DNA of 64,000 nucleotides from contig NZ_JABEBY010000015.1 in assembly GCF_046719765.1 (NCBI RefSeq), positions 22,507-86,506 of the forward strand, in the 5' to 3' direction. The DNA comes from Halonotius sp046719765 (GTDB taxonomy: Archaea; Halobacteriota; Halobacteria; Halobacteriales; Haloferacaceae). This document shows positions 26,232 through 34,632 of this stretch, piece by piece. How positions within the stretch are numbered: the stretch's first letter is position 1; each line of letters starts with the position of its first letter. The translations under genes and the position numbers were made by a program. The notes beneath the pieces are model-generated. The model had not been told where the DNA came from, made no database searches, and saw only the letters and a program-made list of their open reading frames with translations.

Positions 26232-26405
26232 ATGCCGGCAGTCGAACTCTACGAGGCGACCATCGAACGGCTTGACGCGCTCCGCATCGACAACGAATCC
26301 TACGACGAGATCGTCACCGAACTCATCAACATCTACGAAAGCGAGGGCTCACGCTCTCCTTCGGTGACGATAGGGTCGAATAAAAACCGCAACACAGCGC
26401 GCTGA
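26232..26405 (+). CDS. Small antitoxin-like protein with a frameshifted end
   Basis: 57 residues as read: PAVELYEATIERLDALRIDNESYDEIVTELINIYESEG is a familiar haloarchaeal small-protein pattern (antitoxin-like, two short helices after a strand). The expected ending in that family is close to LTLSFGDDxV. Here the read frame changes after the GAGGG at 26343-26347: one extra G would give GLTLSFGDDRVE and a stop at 26381-26383. So the natural gene was probably 26232-26383, with one base missing. Nothing else coding on this strand is seen between it and the AT-rich gene, and no toxin partner follows it. Confidence 0.65.
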   Translation: MPAVELYEATIERLDALRIDNESYDEIVTELINIYESEGSRSPSVTIGSNKNRNTAR

Positions 26406-26723
26406 CGGTTAGGCTGCCTCGGCTCGTGCTGACGACAGTGTCAGCGATGCCCGAACCCGTTCGAAGGCCTCCGATTGCTCGTGCAATACGAGCATCTTAC
26501 CGTATTTGTCGGATTCAAAGAAATTAAAATGGGCGTACTCCGTCAAATTGGTCTATATACACTTCAATGTAGTATTATTAGAAAGTTTTTTTACAACCTA
26601 ATAATTCGGTTACAATGTCACGTATGCTATGTTGGAAACGATGGCACCAACGTACCGGTGTTACGGCTTGTGATGGAACCGTGTGTAATGATAAGACCTC
26701 ACTTGACGATGGTGAGAAGTAAT
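26406..26723 (+). other. Transition from GC-rich to AT-rich DNA
   Basis: From about 26500 onwards the base composition drops sharply to A/T-rich, with several A and T runs (for example AGAAAGTTTTTTTACAACC near 26580). The AT-rich stretch continues through the beta-helix gene to about 29450. TATA-like motifs are frequent here, so the promoter of the surface protein cannot be chosen reliably; TCTATATAC near 26553 is one candidate. Confidence 0.7.
26407..26560 (-). pseudogene. Remnant of an unidentified coding sequence
   Basis: On the minus strand a frame without stops reads about 47 residues (TNLTEYAHFNFFESDKYGK, then MLVLHEQSEAFERVRASLTL and SSARAEAA, ending TAA near 26410). It has amino-acid composition and codons like a real C-terminal end, but no recognisable family and no good start. 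It may be the 3' end of a gene removed at this scar, or chance. Confidence 0.3.
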
Positions 26724-29429
26724 ATGCAAACCCGTCAGTATTCGTGGATACTTACTGTTCTGTTTGTTCTGATTGGGATATCAGCAGCTTTGACTGGAAG
26801 TGTAGCAGCACAGTCAGCTGATCTTGTTGTTGCTACTGATGAAACTGGTGATTATAGTTCAATTCAAAATGCAATAGACAACGCAAGTGACTCTGATAAC
26901 ATCAAAATCCAATCAGGGACATATAAAGAGTCTCTAAACATCGACAAAAACATAAAAATTTTTACAGATAATAGTGTCAATATTTCTAATAAATCAGATA
27001 TAACGGACTCTACAGCCATTAGGATTTCCAATGATGCGGAGCCGAAAATAGTTGGAGTTCATATCACCGGTTGGCAATTTGGTATCGATAATGAGTTTTC
27101 GGACAATGATTTGCAAATTAGTAATGTGACTATCACAGATGTCGAACGTGGTCTTCTAAACTATGGATCATCCGGAGACTGGCGTGTAGCCAATACAACG
27201 ATTAAGACGAACGATGTCGGTATCGATATGTATGATAGTGCTGGCAACCCAACCATTGTTAATACACAAATAGAGGCACTATCAGGCGACAGCGGAGCAG
27301 GGATAATTGCTAGTGAGACCAGTGGAAATCCACTTATAAGATCGGTGAAAACTACAAACATAAGTCCTGGAATCAGGTTTTTTAGATCATCCGCCAACTG
27401 GACAATAAAGTCATCTAATTTAAACAAAGGAAGTATTAACGCCAACGAAGCAACTGGTGAATGGAGAATAGAAGACACTATTATCGAGAATCCAGGGCTG
27501 GAAAATAGAGAGGATGGGATTAATGCCGGAAAAGCATCTGGCGGAGCAGTCATACAAAATACAACAGTTATTAATGCAAAAAAGGGAATCAATCTCGCGG
27601 GAGCAAATGGGAATTGGACAATAAAATCAGTTGCTCTCCGGAATATGTCCGATGATGCGGTTGAAATTGATGACGGGTTTTCCGGTAAAGCAACAGTTCG
27701 AGATACGAGTGTAAAAACAGCTGAGAATGGCATTAACGCTCAAAAATCCGATGGAGAATTAGTTGTGAATAATTTCACCGCGAAAGATACTGATGGTGAC
27801 GGAATAGATGCCTCAAAGGCAACCGGTAACGGCACTGTTCATGACTCAGAATTTAGCACCATGGGAGATAAGTCGATTGATGTGATTGATTCTGAAGGGA
27901 GTTGGCAAATTCATGAATCTATATTGACTGGTGGGAGTGAAGGGACGCTTGATGCAGGGGATGCAAAGCGAACGGTCAACGCTTCTCACAATTATTGGGG
28001 AGCGGCTGACGGCCCAAGCGGCGACTTCAGTGGATCTGGCGGTACTGTTATCGGAGATATCGTTGTTACCCCATACTATACCGATTCTTCACTTACAACG
28101 TTGTCCTCGAAGAAAGATAAAGAGGGTGCTAATGGATTCGTAGATGTAGATACTATTGACCTTGCTGGAAGTGGCACTGCTGCTAATCCGTATGTTATTA
28201 CTAATGCTTCAGAGTTGCAGGCAATGGAAGATGATCTAGATACTCATTATAAGCTTGGGAATGATATTGATGCATCAACGACAGCACAATGGAACGGCGA
28301 GTTAGGATTCGCACCAGTTGGGGATAACTCGGTTGGCTTTACAGGTGAGTTTGATGGGAATCAGCACAATATTTCTGGACTTACAATCAACCGCAGCTCA
28401 TCAGATAATATAGGTCTCTTTGGAAGGGTTGGTGAGAGCGCAGTTATCGAATCAGTTAATGTTGAATCCACTACAATTAACGGGAATAATAGTGTCGGTG
28501 CACTTGTGGGTTCACTTGACGCAGAAGGAAGTATTGTGCGCGATGTGTCGTCAAATGGATCAATAACGGGCAGATACAGTGTTGCTGGTATTGCTGGAGC
28601 AGTTGCTGGAAGCAGTATTATCAAAGGGGCATTTTCCTCAGGATCGGTGACCGGCTCAGATGAAGTTGGAGGCGTTGTCGGTGAAAATGTCGGTGGTATT
28701 GTTACAAAGAGCTATTCTAAGGCTAAAGTAACAGCAACAGGTGAAGAAATAACATTTGAGAATTCTGCCAGAGCTGGTGGCTTAGTTGGCGGAAACTTCA
28801 ATGACGCAGTTATTAATCAATCATATACTGTAGGGGCTGTTGAAGGGGGCAAAGCTGGTGGAATCACTGGTGAAAACTACGATAATAGTCGTATAGCTAA
28901 TGTATTTGCTGCTGGTAAAATAGATGGACAATCTGAGACAGGAGGTATTACAGGTGAAAACTTTGAAAACTGCCCATTCCAAAGTCAACAAAAGTGTGAT
29001 GACTTTGAGAGTAGCACTGTAACTGATTCATATTGGGATACTGAGTCAACTGGACAATCAACATCTGCAGGAAACGCTGTGGGTCTGTCGACCTCAGAAA
29101 TGACTGGCATGTCTGCTCAAAGCACTATGACTGCATTTGATTTCAATAATGTTTGGGATACCCGTTCAGATGATTACCCCACTTTATCCCAGCAGTCCGA
29201 TGACAAAAGTGAGCAGGAATCAGAGATGAGTGGAATTCCAGACGAGGTGGATAAATCGGCCGCTAACGCAATTATCGAGAGTACAGACGATGCTACAACC
29301 TTTGAAGAATTAACCACTCTTGATGTTCTTGATGCTTACAGCTCAGCCCTTGAAAATGGAGAAGTTTCAGGTAACAAAGTAGAAACTCTCAATATTCTTG
29401 ATATCTATACCCACCTTCTTTCATCTTAA
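26724..29429 (+). CDS. Secreted right-handed beta-helix/GLUG-motif surface protein
   Basis: 901 residues from the ATG at 26724 (an ATG five codons upstream at 26709 is an equal candidate). A Sec-type signal peptide (QTRQYSWILTVLFVLIGISAALTGSVAAQ) precedes ADLVVATDETGDYSSIQNAIDNA, the start of a parallel beta-helix with many short repeats containing GNWTIKS, IEDTIIENP, and NTTV-like turns (residues about 30-480). After about residue 500 comes a second repeat type with SGLTIN, VGALVG and GGLVGGN (GLUG motifs), and the last 60 residues (FEELTTLDVLDAYSSALENG ... ETLNILDIYTHLL) resemble a dockerin-like tail. It is strongly A/T-rich and its codons differ from all neighbours, a mark of transfer. Likely an extracellular adhesin or polysaccharide-active protein; no catalytic residue is seen. 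Confidence 0.85.
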   Translation: MQTRQYSWILTVLFVLIGISAALTGSVAAQSADLVVATDETGDYSSIQNAIDNASDSDNIKIQSGTYKESLNIDKNIKIFTDNSVNISNKSDITDSTAIRISNDAEPKIVGVHITGWQFGIDNEFSDNDLQISNVTITDVERGLLNYGSSGDWRVANTTIKTNDVGIDMYDSAGNPTIVNTQIEALSGDSGAGIIASETSGNPLIRSVKTTNISPGIRFFRSSANWTIKSSNLNKGSINANEATGEWRIEDTIIENPGLENREDGINAGKASGGAVIQNTTVINAKKGINLAGANGNWTIKSVALRNMSDDAVEIDDGFSGKATVRDTSVKTAENGINAQKSDGELVVNNFTAKDTDGDGIDASKATGNGTVHDSEFSTMGDKSIDVIDSEGSWQIHESILTGGSEGTLDAGDAKRTVNASHNYWGAADGPSGDFSGSGGTVIGDIVVTPYYTDSSLTTLSSKKDKEGANGFVDVDTIDLAGSGTAANPYVITNASELQAMEDDLDTHYKLGNDIDASTTAQWNGELGFAPVGDNSVGFTGEFDGNQHNISGLTINRSSSDNIGLFGRVGESAVIESVNVESTTINGNNSVGALVGSLDAEGSIVRDVSSNGSITGRYSVAGIAGAVAGSSIIKGAFSSGSVTGSDEVGGVVGENVGGIVTKSYSKAKVTATGEEITFENSARAGGLVGGNFNDAVINQSYTVGAVEGGKAGGITGENYDNSRIANVFAAGKIDGQSETGGITGENFENCPFQSQQKCDDFESSTVTDSYWDTESTGQSTSAGNAVGLSTSEMTGMSAQSTMTAFDFNNVWDTRSDDYPTLSQQSDDKSEQESEMSGIPDEVDKSAANAIIESTDDATTFEELTTLDVLDAYSSALENGEVSGNKVETLNILDIYTHLLSS

Positions 29430-29456
29430 TATCCTTCCTGAATATTTATAAACGGC

Positions 29457-29590
29457 CTATGGAGCGGTAGTCCGTTCACTGCGTAATCCGTTCAAGCGTT
29501 GGCGGTTTCGCTCCTGTTCGGTCACATCTGTCAGGACAATAAGCTGGCCAAGTCGGCCTGACTCGCGCTAAATGGGTTCGCTGCTGCCCG
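29457..29590 (-). pseudogene. Scrap of a sensor histidine kinase gene
   Basis: A minus-strand frame different from the CDC48 fragment reads SSEPI, a TAG, then RESGRLGQLIVLTDVTEQER and NRQRLNGLRSERTTAP, ending at TAG (29457-29459). The stretch GRLGQLIVLTDVTEQERNRQRL matches the end of the N-terminal/PAS-domain and start of the linker in haloarchaeal histidine kinases (typically ...GRLIVLxDVTERxxRE). The rest of the kinase is missing. It overlaps the 3' tail of the CDC48 fragment. Confidence 0.5.
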
Positions 29591-30400
29591 GTAATATTTC
29601 GACATTATTTCCGGGCCGGAGATCGTCTGGAAGTGAGCGTCGATCTCGTTGGCGACCGCCTTCGCGATGAGGGTCTTGCCGGTGCCCGGTGGGCCGTGCA
29701 GGAGGACGCCTTTCGGCGGCTCGATCCCAAGCGTCCCAAACAGCTCGGGGTGCCGCATCGGCAACTCGATCATCTCCCGCACCATGTCGAGTTCCTCGTC
29801 GAGGCCGCCGATATCCTCGTAGGCGACCGCGGGGGCGGCGGTCGATTCGTCGTCGGTCGTTCCGCCTTCGACGGTGATCTCATCGCTGCTCGCGTCGGCG
29901 AGTGCGATGGCCGTATCGGTGCCGATGACGACCGTTCCGTCTGGATCGGTGTCAACGATCCGCAGCGGGACACGGCGGTTGCCCTGTCCCGAGAGTAGCC
30001 CGAACCCCAGTGGGAGGGCGACGGTGTCGCCGGCTGTGACCGCGTGATCGGTCAGCTGCTCGCGGATATGTGAGCTGAGGTCGCCGCGAACGCGCACCGC
30101 GTCGGGGAGGGCGACGCGGACGCGCTCGGCGGGTGCCACATCGGTCGGTTCGACAGATACCTGCTCGTCGATGCTGACGTTGGCCGCAGCCCGGAGCTGG
30201 CCGTCGATCCGGATAATCCCCCGACCCGCGTCGCCGGAGTCGCTGGGCCAGACGCGGGCGACCGCGCGACTGCCGTCGCGGCCCTCGATCGCGACGAAAT
30301 CGCCGCTGGCAACGCCAAGTTCGCCAACCGCCTCGCGGTCGATGACGGCCATGCCGCTGCCTGGGTCGCGGTTTTTGAGTTGTTTGACACTGAGTTGCAT
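29531..30400 (-). pseudogene. Truncated CDC48-type AAA ATPase
   Basis: 289 residues from the ATG at 30400; intact haloarchaeal CDC48 is about 740-760. The N-terminal double-psi barrel and a CDC48 domain 2 (residues 1-190) are followed by EDIGGLDEELDMVREMIELPMRHPELF and Walker A GPPGTGKT at 236-243. Homology stops at residue 270, right after GPEIMSKYY, where family members continue with GESEEQLREVFEEA. The last 19 residues come from other DNA. Walker B and the second AAA domain are missing, so it cannot be a functional unfoldase. Rearrangement is the natural explanation: the kinase scrap begins at the junction. It lies 63 bases downstream of the Hsp20 gene on the same strand. Confidence 0.88.
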
Positions 30401-30463
30401 GGCTGACACCTCCAGCGGTGAAAAAACGGACTACCGAGTCAATTGTCGGATCGACGGTGCCGC

Positions 30464-30835
30464 TTACGCCTGCACCTCGATCTCGGTGCCGGAGACGGCC
30501 GCATCCGTCTCGACCGGCAGCCGAACCTCAAGGATGCCGTTGTTGTACTCGGCGGTGATCGCCTCGTCGTCGACATCCTTCGGGAAGCGGAACCGTCGGT
30601 GGTAGGTTCGTCGCTGTCCGCGGTTCTCGTCCTCGTGTTCGGCGGCGATGTTCAACACGCCGCTGTCCCACGTGGCGGTGATCTCCGCGGGATCGAACCC
30701 GGGGAGTTCGATGCTGAGGACGAACTCGCCGTCCTCCTCGTACAGTTCGTAGTCGTTGCCACTGCGTTCGAACAGTTGACTCGGGAGGTCGAGGCCCTGT
30801 CGCCAGGAACTGGTCGGTGATCGGATCAGTGCCAT
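30464..30835 (-). CDS. Hsp20/alpha-crystallin family small heat-shock protein
   Basis: 123 residues. A short N-terminal arm (RSPTSSWRQGLDLPSQLFERS) is followed by the alpha-crystallin domain: YELYEEDGEFVLSIELPGFDPAEITATWDSGVLNIAAEHE and a RTYHRRFRFPKDVDDEAITAEYNNGILEVRLP with the conserved GILEVRLP. Family knowledge: ATP-independent holdase that binds unfolding proteins. The upstream TTTATTCC (near 30880) is a candidate TATA on this strand. The CDC48 fragment follows in the same direction. Confidence 0.93.
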   Translation of the reverse strand: MALIRSPTSSWRQGLDLPSQLFERSGNDYELYEEDGEFVLSIELPGFDPAEITATWDSGVLNIAAEHEDENRGQRRTYHRRFRFPKDVDDEAITAEYNNGILEVRLPVETDAAVSGTEIEVQA

Positions 30836-30982
30836 GGCGTCTCACCTCGGTGCAGTCGATGATTGTTGGCGGTTCGGAATAAATGTTAAAATCCATGGTA
30901 TTCCGTGACGTGCTATCGGTCACCACGAACTCGACCGACCCCCCTTCGTTACCCATAAGCGGCGGCGGTGAGTGCAAACCGT

Positions 30983-33508
30983 ATGGAGTATCACGATGCG
31001 GTGGATTTTCTCTTCGACCTCCGCCGGTTTCAGGTGCGGCCGGGGATCGAATCTGCGGCCGCATTGCGGGCGGAGCTCGACGACCCTGGAAGCGACATCC
31101 GGTTCGTGCAGGTCGCCGGCTCCAACGGGAAGGGCAGCACGGCGAAGCTGACCGAATCCGTGCTGCGGGAAGCCGGCTACTCGGTCGGCCTGTATACCTC
31201 CCCACACCTCGAAACGCTGAACGAGCGGATCCAGGTCGGCGGCCGGCCGATCACCGACCGCGCGATCACCGAGTTCGTCGAGCGGGTCAAACCGTGGCTG
31301 ATCGATCGGGCGGCCGACGGCGAGCCGCTCACCTTCTTCGAGGTCGTCACGCTGCTGGGGATCTGGTATTTTGACCGCCAAGACGTCGATATCGCTGTGC
31401 TGGAAGTCGGCCTCGGCGGTGAGTTCGACGCGACAAGCATCGTCGATCCCGTCGCCAGCTGTGTGACGACTGTCTCGCTGGAGCATACGAGTGTCTTGGG
31501 CGATACGATCGAGGAGATCGCGGCGACAAAAGCGAAAGTCGCCCCCACCAGCGAGACACCGCTGGTGACCGGCGCGAGCGGCGACGCCCTCGCCACGCTC
31601 CGTGCTGACGCCGGCGATGTGTTGACGGTCGGCACCGACGGCACAACCGACGTGACCGTTGGCTACGACGGCCGGGTGACGACGACCGAATCACAGATCT
31701 CGGTAGCGATGCCGGGAAGCGATACCGACGACAGCGGCGTCAGCTACCCCGCAGCGTTCGCCGATGGGCTGGATCTCTCGGCGCGGCTCGCGCTGCTCGG
31801 CGAACATCAGGCCCTCAACGCCGGCATCGCCACGACGCTGGCCGGGCAGGTGCTCGATTCGATCGAGACCCAGACCACCCTCAGCACTGACACCCTCCAG
31901 CGGGGGCTGCGCAACGCCCACTGGCCGGGGCGGTTCGAGGTGCTCGACACCGAGCCGCTCACGATCTTTGACGGCGCGCACAACGCCGATGCGATCGCGC
32001 GGGTCGCCGAGACGCTATCGACCTTCGAGTACGACGACCTGCATGTCGTCTTCGGGGCAATGCACGACAAACCCCACGCCGAGATGGTCGCCGCGTTGCC
32101 GACACCCGACTCGGTGATCACCTGCCGGCCGAACCTCGATCGCGCCGAAGATCCGACCGTCCTCGCCCGCTGTTTCGAAACCGAGGGCATCGAGTCGGTA
32201 ACCGCTGGCGAAGCGGTCGCCGACGCCATCAGCGAGGCTGAAACACGGGTCGGCCCGAACGACTGCCTGCTCGTCACCGGATCGCTGTTCGCGGTCGGCG
32301 AAGCGCGGTCGGCGGTGACGCGGCTCGATATTCCGAAACGGGTCGACAACACCGAAACGGCGACCGAGATACTAAACGGGATTCACGCCACAGCCGCGGA
32401 TATCGAAGCCAGCCGCGAAGATACAGTCCACCGAACGATTGCGACGCGAGTCGATGACAGACAGGCGGCCGTCCTCCAGGAGCGGTTCCCGGCTCTCGGC
32501 GGCGACTGCGTGTCCTCGGGGGTCACGACGCCGGGTGAACGCCACGAACTCATCCTTTCGGGGACGCTCGCGGAGTTCCGGGCGTTGACGACGGAGTTAG
32601 AGGCGTGTGCATTCGGGCTACCAGCGATCGCCGCCGACCTCCGCGAGCAGTTGGGTCTCGATGGCGACGAATCCAGTTCGGAGCCACCCGAACGCAGGCC
32701 GTGGGACGACGGCACGGCGGTCATGGGCATCCTCAACGTCACGCCGGACAGCTTCTACGACGGCGGCGACTTCTTCGATCGCGAGGCCGCCATCGAGGGG
32801 GCCGAAGCCCTCGTCGAGGAGGGCGCGGACATCATCGATATCGGCGGCGAAAGCACCCGCCCCGGCGCGGAGCCGGTGAGTGTTGAAGAAGAAATCGACC
32901 GCGTCGTGCCGGTCATCGATGCCGTCGCGGAGTTGGATGTCGCTATCTCGATCGACACCCGGAAAGCCGCCGTCGCCGAGGCAGCCCTCGATGCCGGAGC
33001 CGACATCGTCAACGACGTGACCGGCCTCGACGATTCGGCGATGCGGGAGTTGGTCGCCGACCGCGAGGTGCCGGTAATCTTGATGCACTCAATCGACGCG
33101 CCGGTCGTCCCGGGGAAGGAGATCGATTACGACGACGTGGTCGAGGATGTCCTCGGCGTGCTCAACGAACGGCTGATACTCGCCGAGAAAGCCGGCATCC
33201 CACGGGAGCGGATCATCGTCGATCCCGGTCTCGGCTTCGGGAAAACGAGTGCGGAGAGCTTCGAGTTACTGGATCGGCTCGGCGAGTTTGCAGCCTTGGG
33301 CTGTCCGGTGCTTGTCGGCCACTCCCGGAAATCGATGTTCGGTGCGATCGACAGCGAACCCGACGACCGCCTCGACGCGACAGTTGCGGCGACCGCGCTG
33401 GCCGCCGAGCGCGGCGCGGACATCGTCCGCGTTCACGACGTGGCCGAAAACCGCGACGCCGTCGACGTGGTGGCCGCGCTTGAAGATCCTGATTCCGTCG
33501 ACCGGTAG
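30983..33508 (+). CDS. folCP: FolC-FolP fusion: dihydrofolate/folylpolyglutamate synthase and dihydropteroate synthase
   Basis: 841 residues from the ATG at 30983 (the upstream GTG at 30968 adds five residues). Residues about 1-460 form a FolC Mur ligase-like unit with GSNGKGSTAKL (ATP-binding), YTSPHL, ILEVGLGGEFD and ITIFDGAHN. A linker of about 120 residues (from about 460 to 575) resembles a DUF-like region preceding FolP. The rest is FolP: MGILNVTPDSFYDGG, DIIDIGGESTRPGA, ISIDTRKAAVAEAALDAGADIVNDVTG and GHSRKSMFG. Haloarchaea are known for such a bifunctional fusion in folate synthesis. DHFR lies 5 kb away. Confidence 0.95.
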   Translation: MEYHDAVDFLFDLRRFQVRPGIESAAALRAELDDPGSDIRFVQVAGSNGKGSTAKLTESVLREAGYSVGLYTSPHLETLNERIQVGGRPITDRAITEFVERVKPWLIDRAADGEPLTFFEVVTLLGIWYFDRQDVDIAVLEVGLGGEFDATSIVDPVASCVTTVSLEHTSVLGDTIEEIAATKAKVAPTSETPLVTGASGDALATLRADAGDVLTVGTDGTTDVTVGYDGRVTTTESQISVAMPGSDTDDSGVSYPAAFADGLDLSARLALLGEHQALNAGIATTLAGQVLDSIETQTTLSTDTLQRGLRNAHWPGRFEVLDTEPLTIFDGAHNADAIARVAETLSTFEYDDLHVVFGAMHDKPHAEMVAALPTPDSVITCRPNLDRAEDPTVLARCFETEGIESVTAGEAVADAISEAETRVGPNDCLLVTGSLFAVGEARSAVTRLDIPKRVDNTETATEILNGIHATAADIEASREDTVHRTIATRVDDRQAAVLQERFPALGGDCVSSGVTTPGERHELILSGTLAEFRALTTELEACAFGLPAIAADLREQLGLDGDESSSEPPERRPWDDGTAVMGILNVTPDSFYDGGDFFDREAAIEGAEALVEEGADIIDIGGESTRPGAEPVSVEEEIDRVVPVIDAVAELDVAISIDTRKAAVAEAALDAGADIVNDVTGLDDSAMRELVADREVPVILMHSIDAPVVPGKEIDYDDVVEDVLGVLNERLILAEKAGIPRERIIVDPGLGFGKTSAESFELLDRLGEFAALGCPVLVGHSRKSMFGAIDSEPDDRLDATVAATALAAERGADIVRVHDVAENRDAVDVVAALEDPDSVDR

Positions 33509-33558
33509 CCCACCACCGGGCCACAGCTTTATCGGCCGTCGCCTCCCGGTAGACGCCA

Positions 33559-34632
33559 ATGACAACACAGACAGTCAGCGTCGGGATCGTCGGCCTCGGC
33601 GGGATCGCGAGCCACCACGCCGAGCGGCTGGCCGACCGCAACGCCGAGCTCGTCGGCGGCGTCGACATCGATGCAGCCGCTCGCCGGGAGTTCAGCGAGG
33701 AGTGGTCGGTGCCAACCCACGACGACCTAGCGGCCATCATCGACGACATCGACGCGGTGCTGGTCACGACGCCGAACCGCTACCACGAGCAGTATGCCAC
33801 CGCGGCCCTCGATGCCGGGGTCGACGTGCTCGTCGAGAAGCCGCTGGCCCACAGCCTCGACAGCGCGGAACGGATCGCCGACGCGGCCCGGGAGTCAGGG
33901 GGGTTCTGCATGGTCGGCTTCAATTACCGGTTTGCCGCGCCGGTCGACGTGCTGACCGCCTACCGGGACAGGGGCCGGTTCGGCGAGATCAGCCACGTCG
34001 AGGCGAACTACGTCCGCCGCCGCGGCATCCCCGGTCGTGGCTCGTGGTTCACCGACCGGGAGACGGCGGGCGGCGGCGCGCTCATCGATATCGGCGTCCA
34101 CGCGATCGACCTCGCGCTCTGTGTATTGGATTTCCCGGAAGTCGTCGAGGTGTCGGCGACGACGCGCGCGGCGTTCGGCACCCGCGAGGACTACAGCTAC
34201 ATGCACATGTGGGGCGACGACGAGGGACCCGACGCCTTCGATGTGGAGGATTCCGCCTCGGCGTTCCTCCGGACGGCCGACGGCGCGACCATCTCTCTGG
34301 AGGTCGCGTGGGCAACAAACCGCCCGCGAACCGACGAGTACGTCATCCGTGGGGCCGATGCCGGCGCGGTCTACGACCGCAAAAGCGAGGAGCTGACGCT
34401 GTATGAGACCCACACCACAGGTGGACAGCATTTCACCGAAACGGCGGTCGAGACCCCCGATCGCAACAGCCACGCCGCCGAACTCGATTACTTCCTCGAT
34501 CACGTTGCTGACGACAGCGATCCAGATCGAAACACGGTCGAACAGGGGTTGGCCGTCCAGCGCGTCATCGACGCGATCTATCGGTCAGCCGACCGCCGAC
34601 GGGCCGTCAGTCTAGGGGCGAGCGATGACTGA
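33559..34632 (+). CDS. Gfo/Idh/MocA family oxidoreductase 1
   Basis: 357 residues. NAD(P)-binding start VGIVGLGGIASHHAERL, the EKPLAHSL motif, and a C-terminal substrate domain with SWFTDRETAGGGALIDIGVHAIDLALCV, the signature of this family. Likely oxidises a sugar or inositol; the substrate is not readable. Its last eight bases overlap the start of the next gene, so the pair is co-transcribed. Confidence 0.9.
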   Translation: MTTQTVSVGIVGLGGIASHHAERLADRNAELVGGVDIDAAARREFSEEWSVPTHDDLAAIIDDIDAVLVTTPNRYHEQYATAALDAGVDVLVEKPLAHSLDSAERIADAARESGGFCMVGFNYRFAAPVDVLTAYRDRGRFGEISHVEANYVRRRGIPGRGSWFTDRETAGGGALIDIGVHAIDLALCVLDFPEVVEVSATTRAAFGTREDYSYMHMWGDDEGPDAFDVEDSASAFLRTADGATISLEVAWATNRPRTDEYVIRGADAGAVYDRKSEELTLYETHTTGGQHFTETAVETPDRNSHAAELDYFLDHVADDSDPDRNTVEQGLAVQRVIDAIYRSADRRRAVSLGASDD

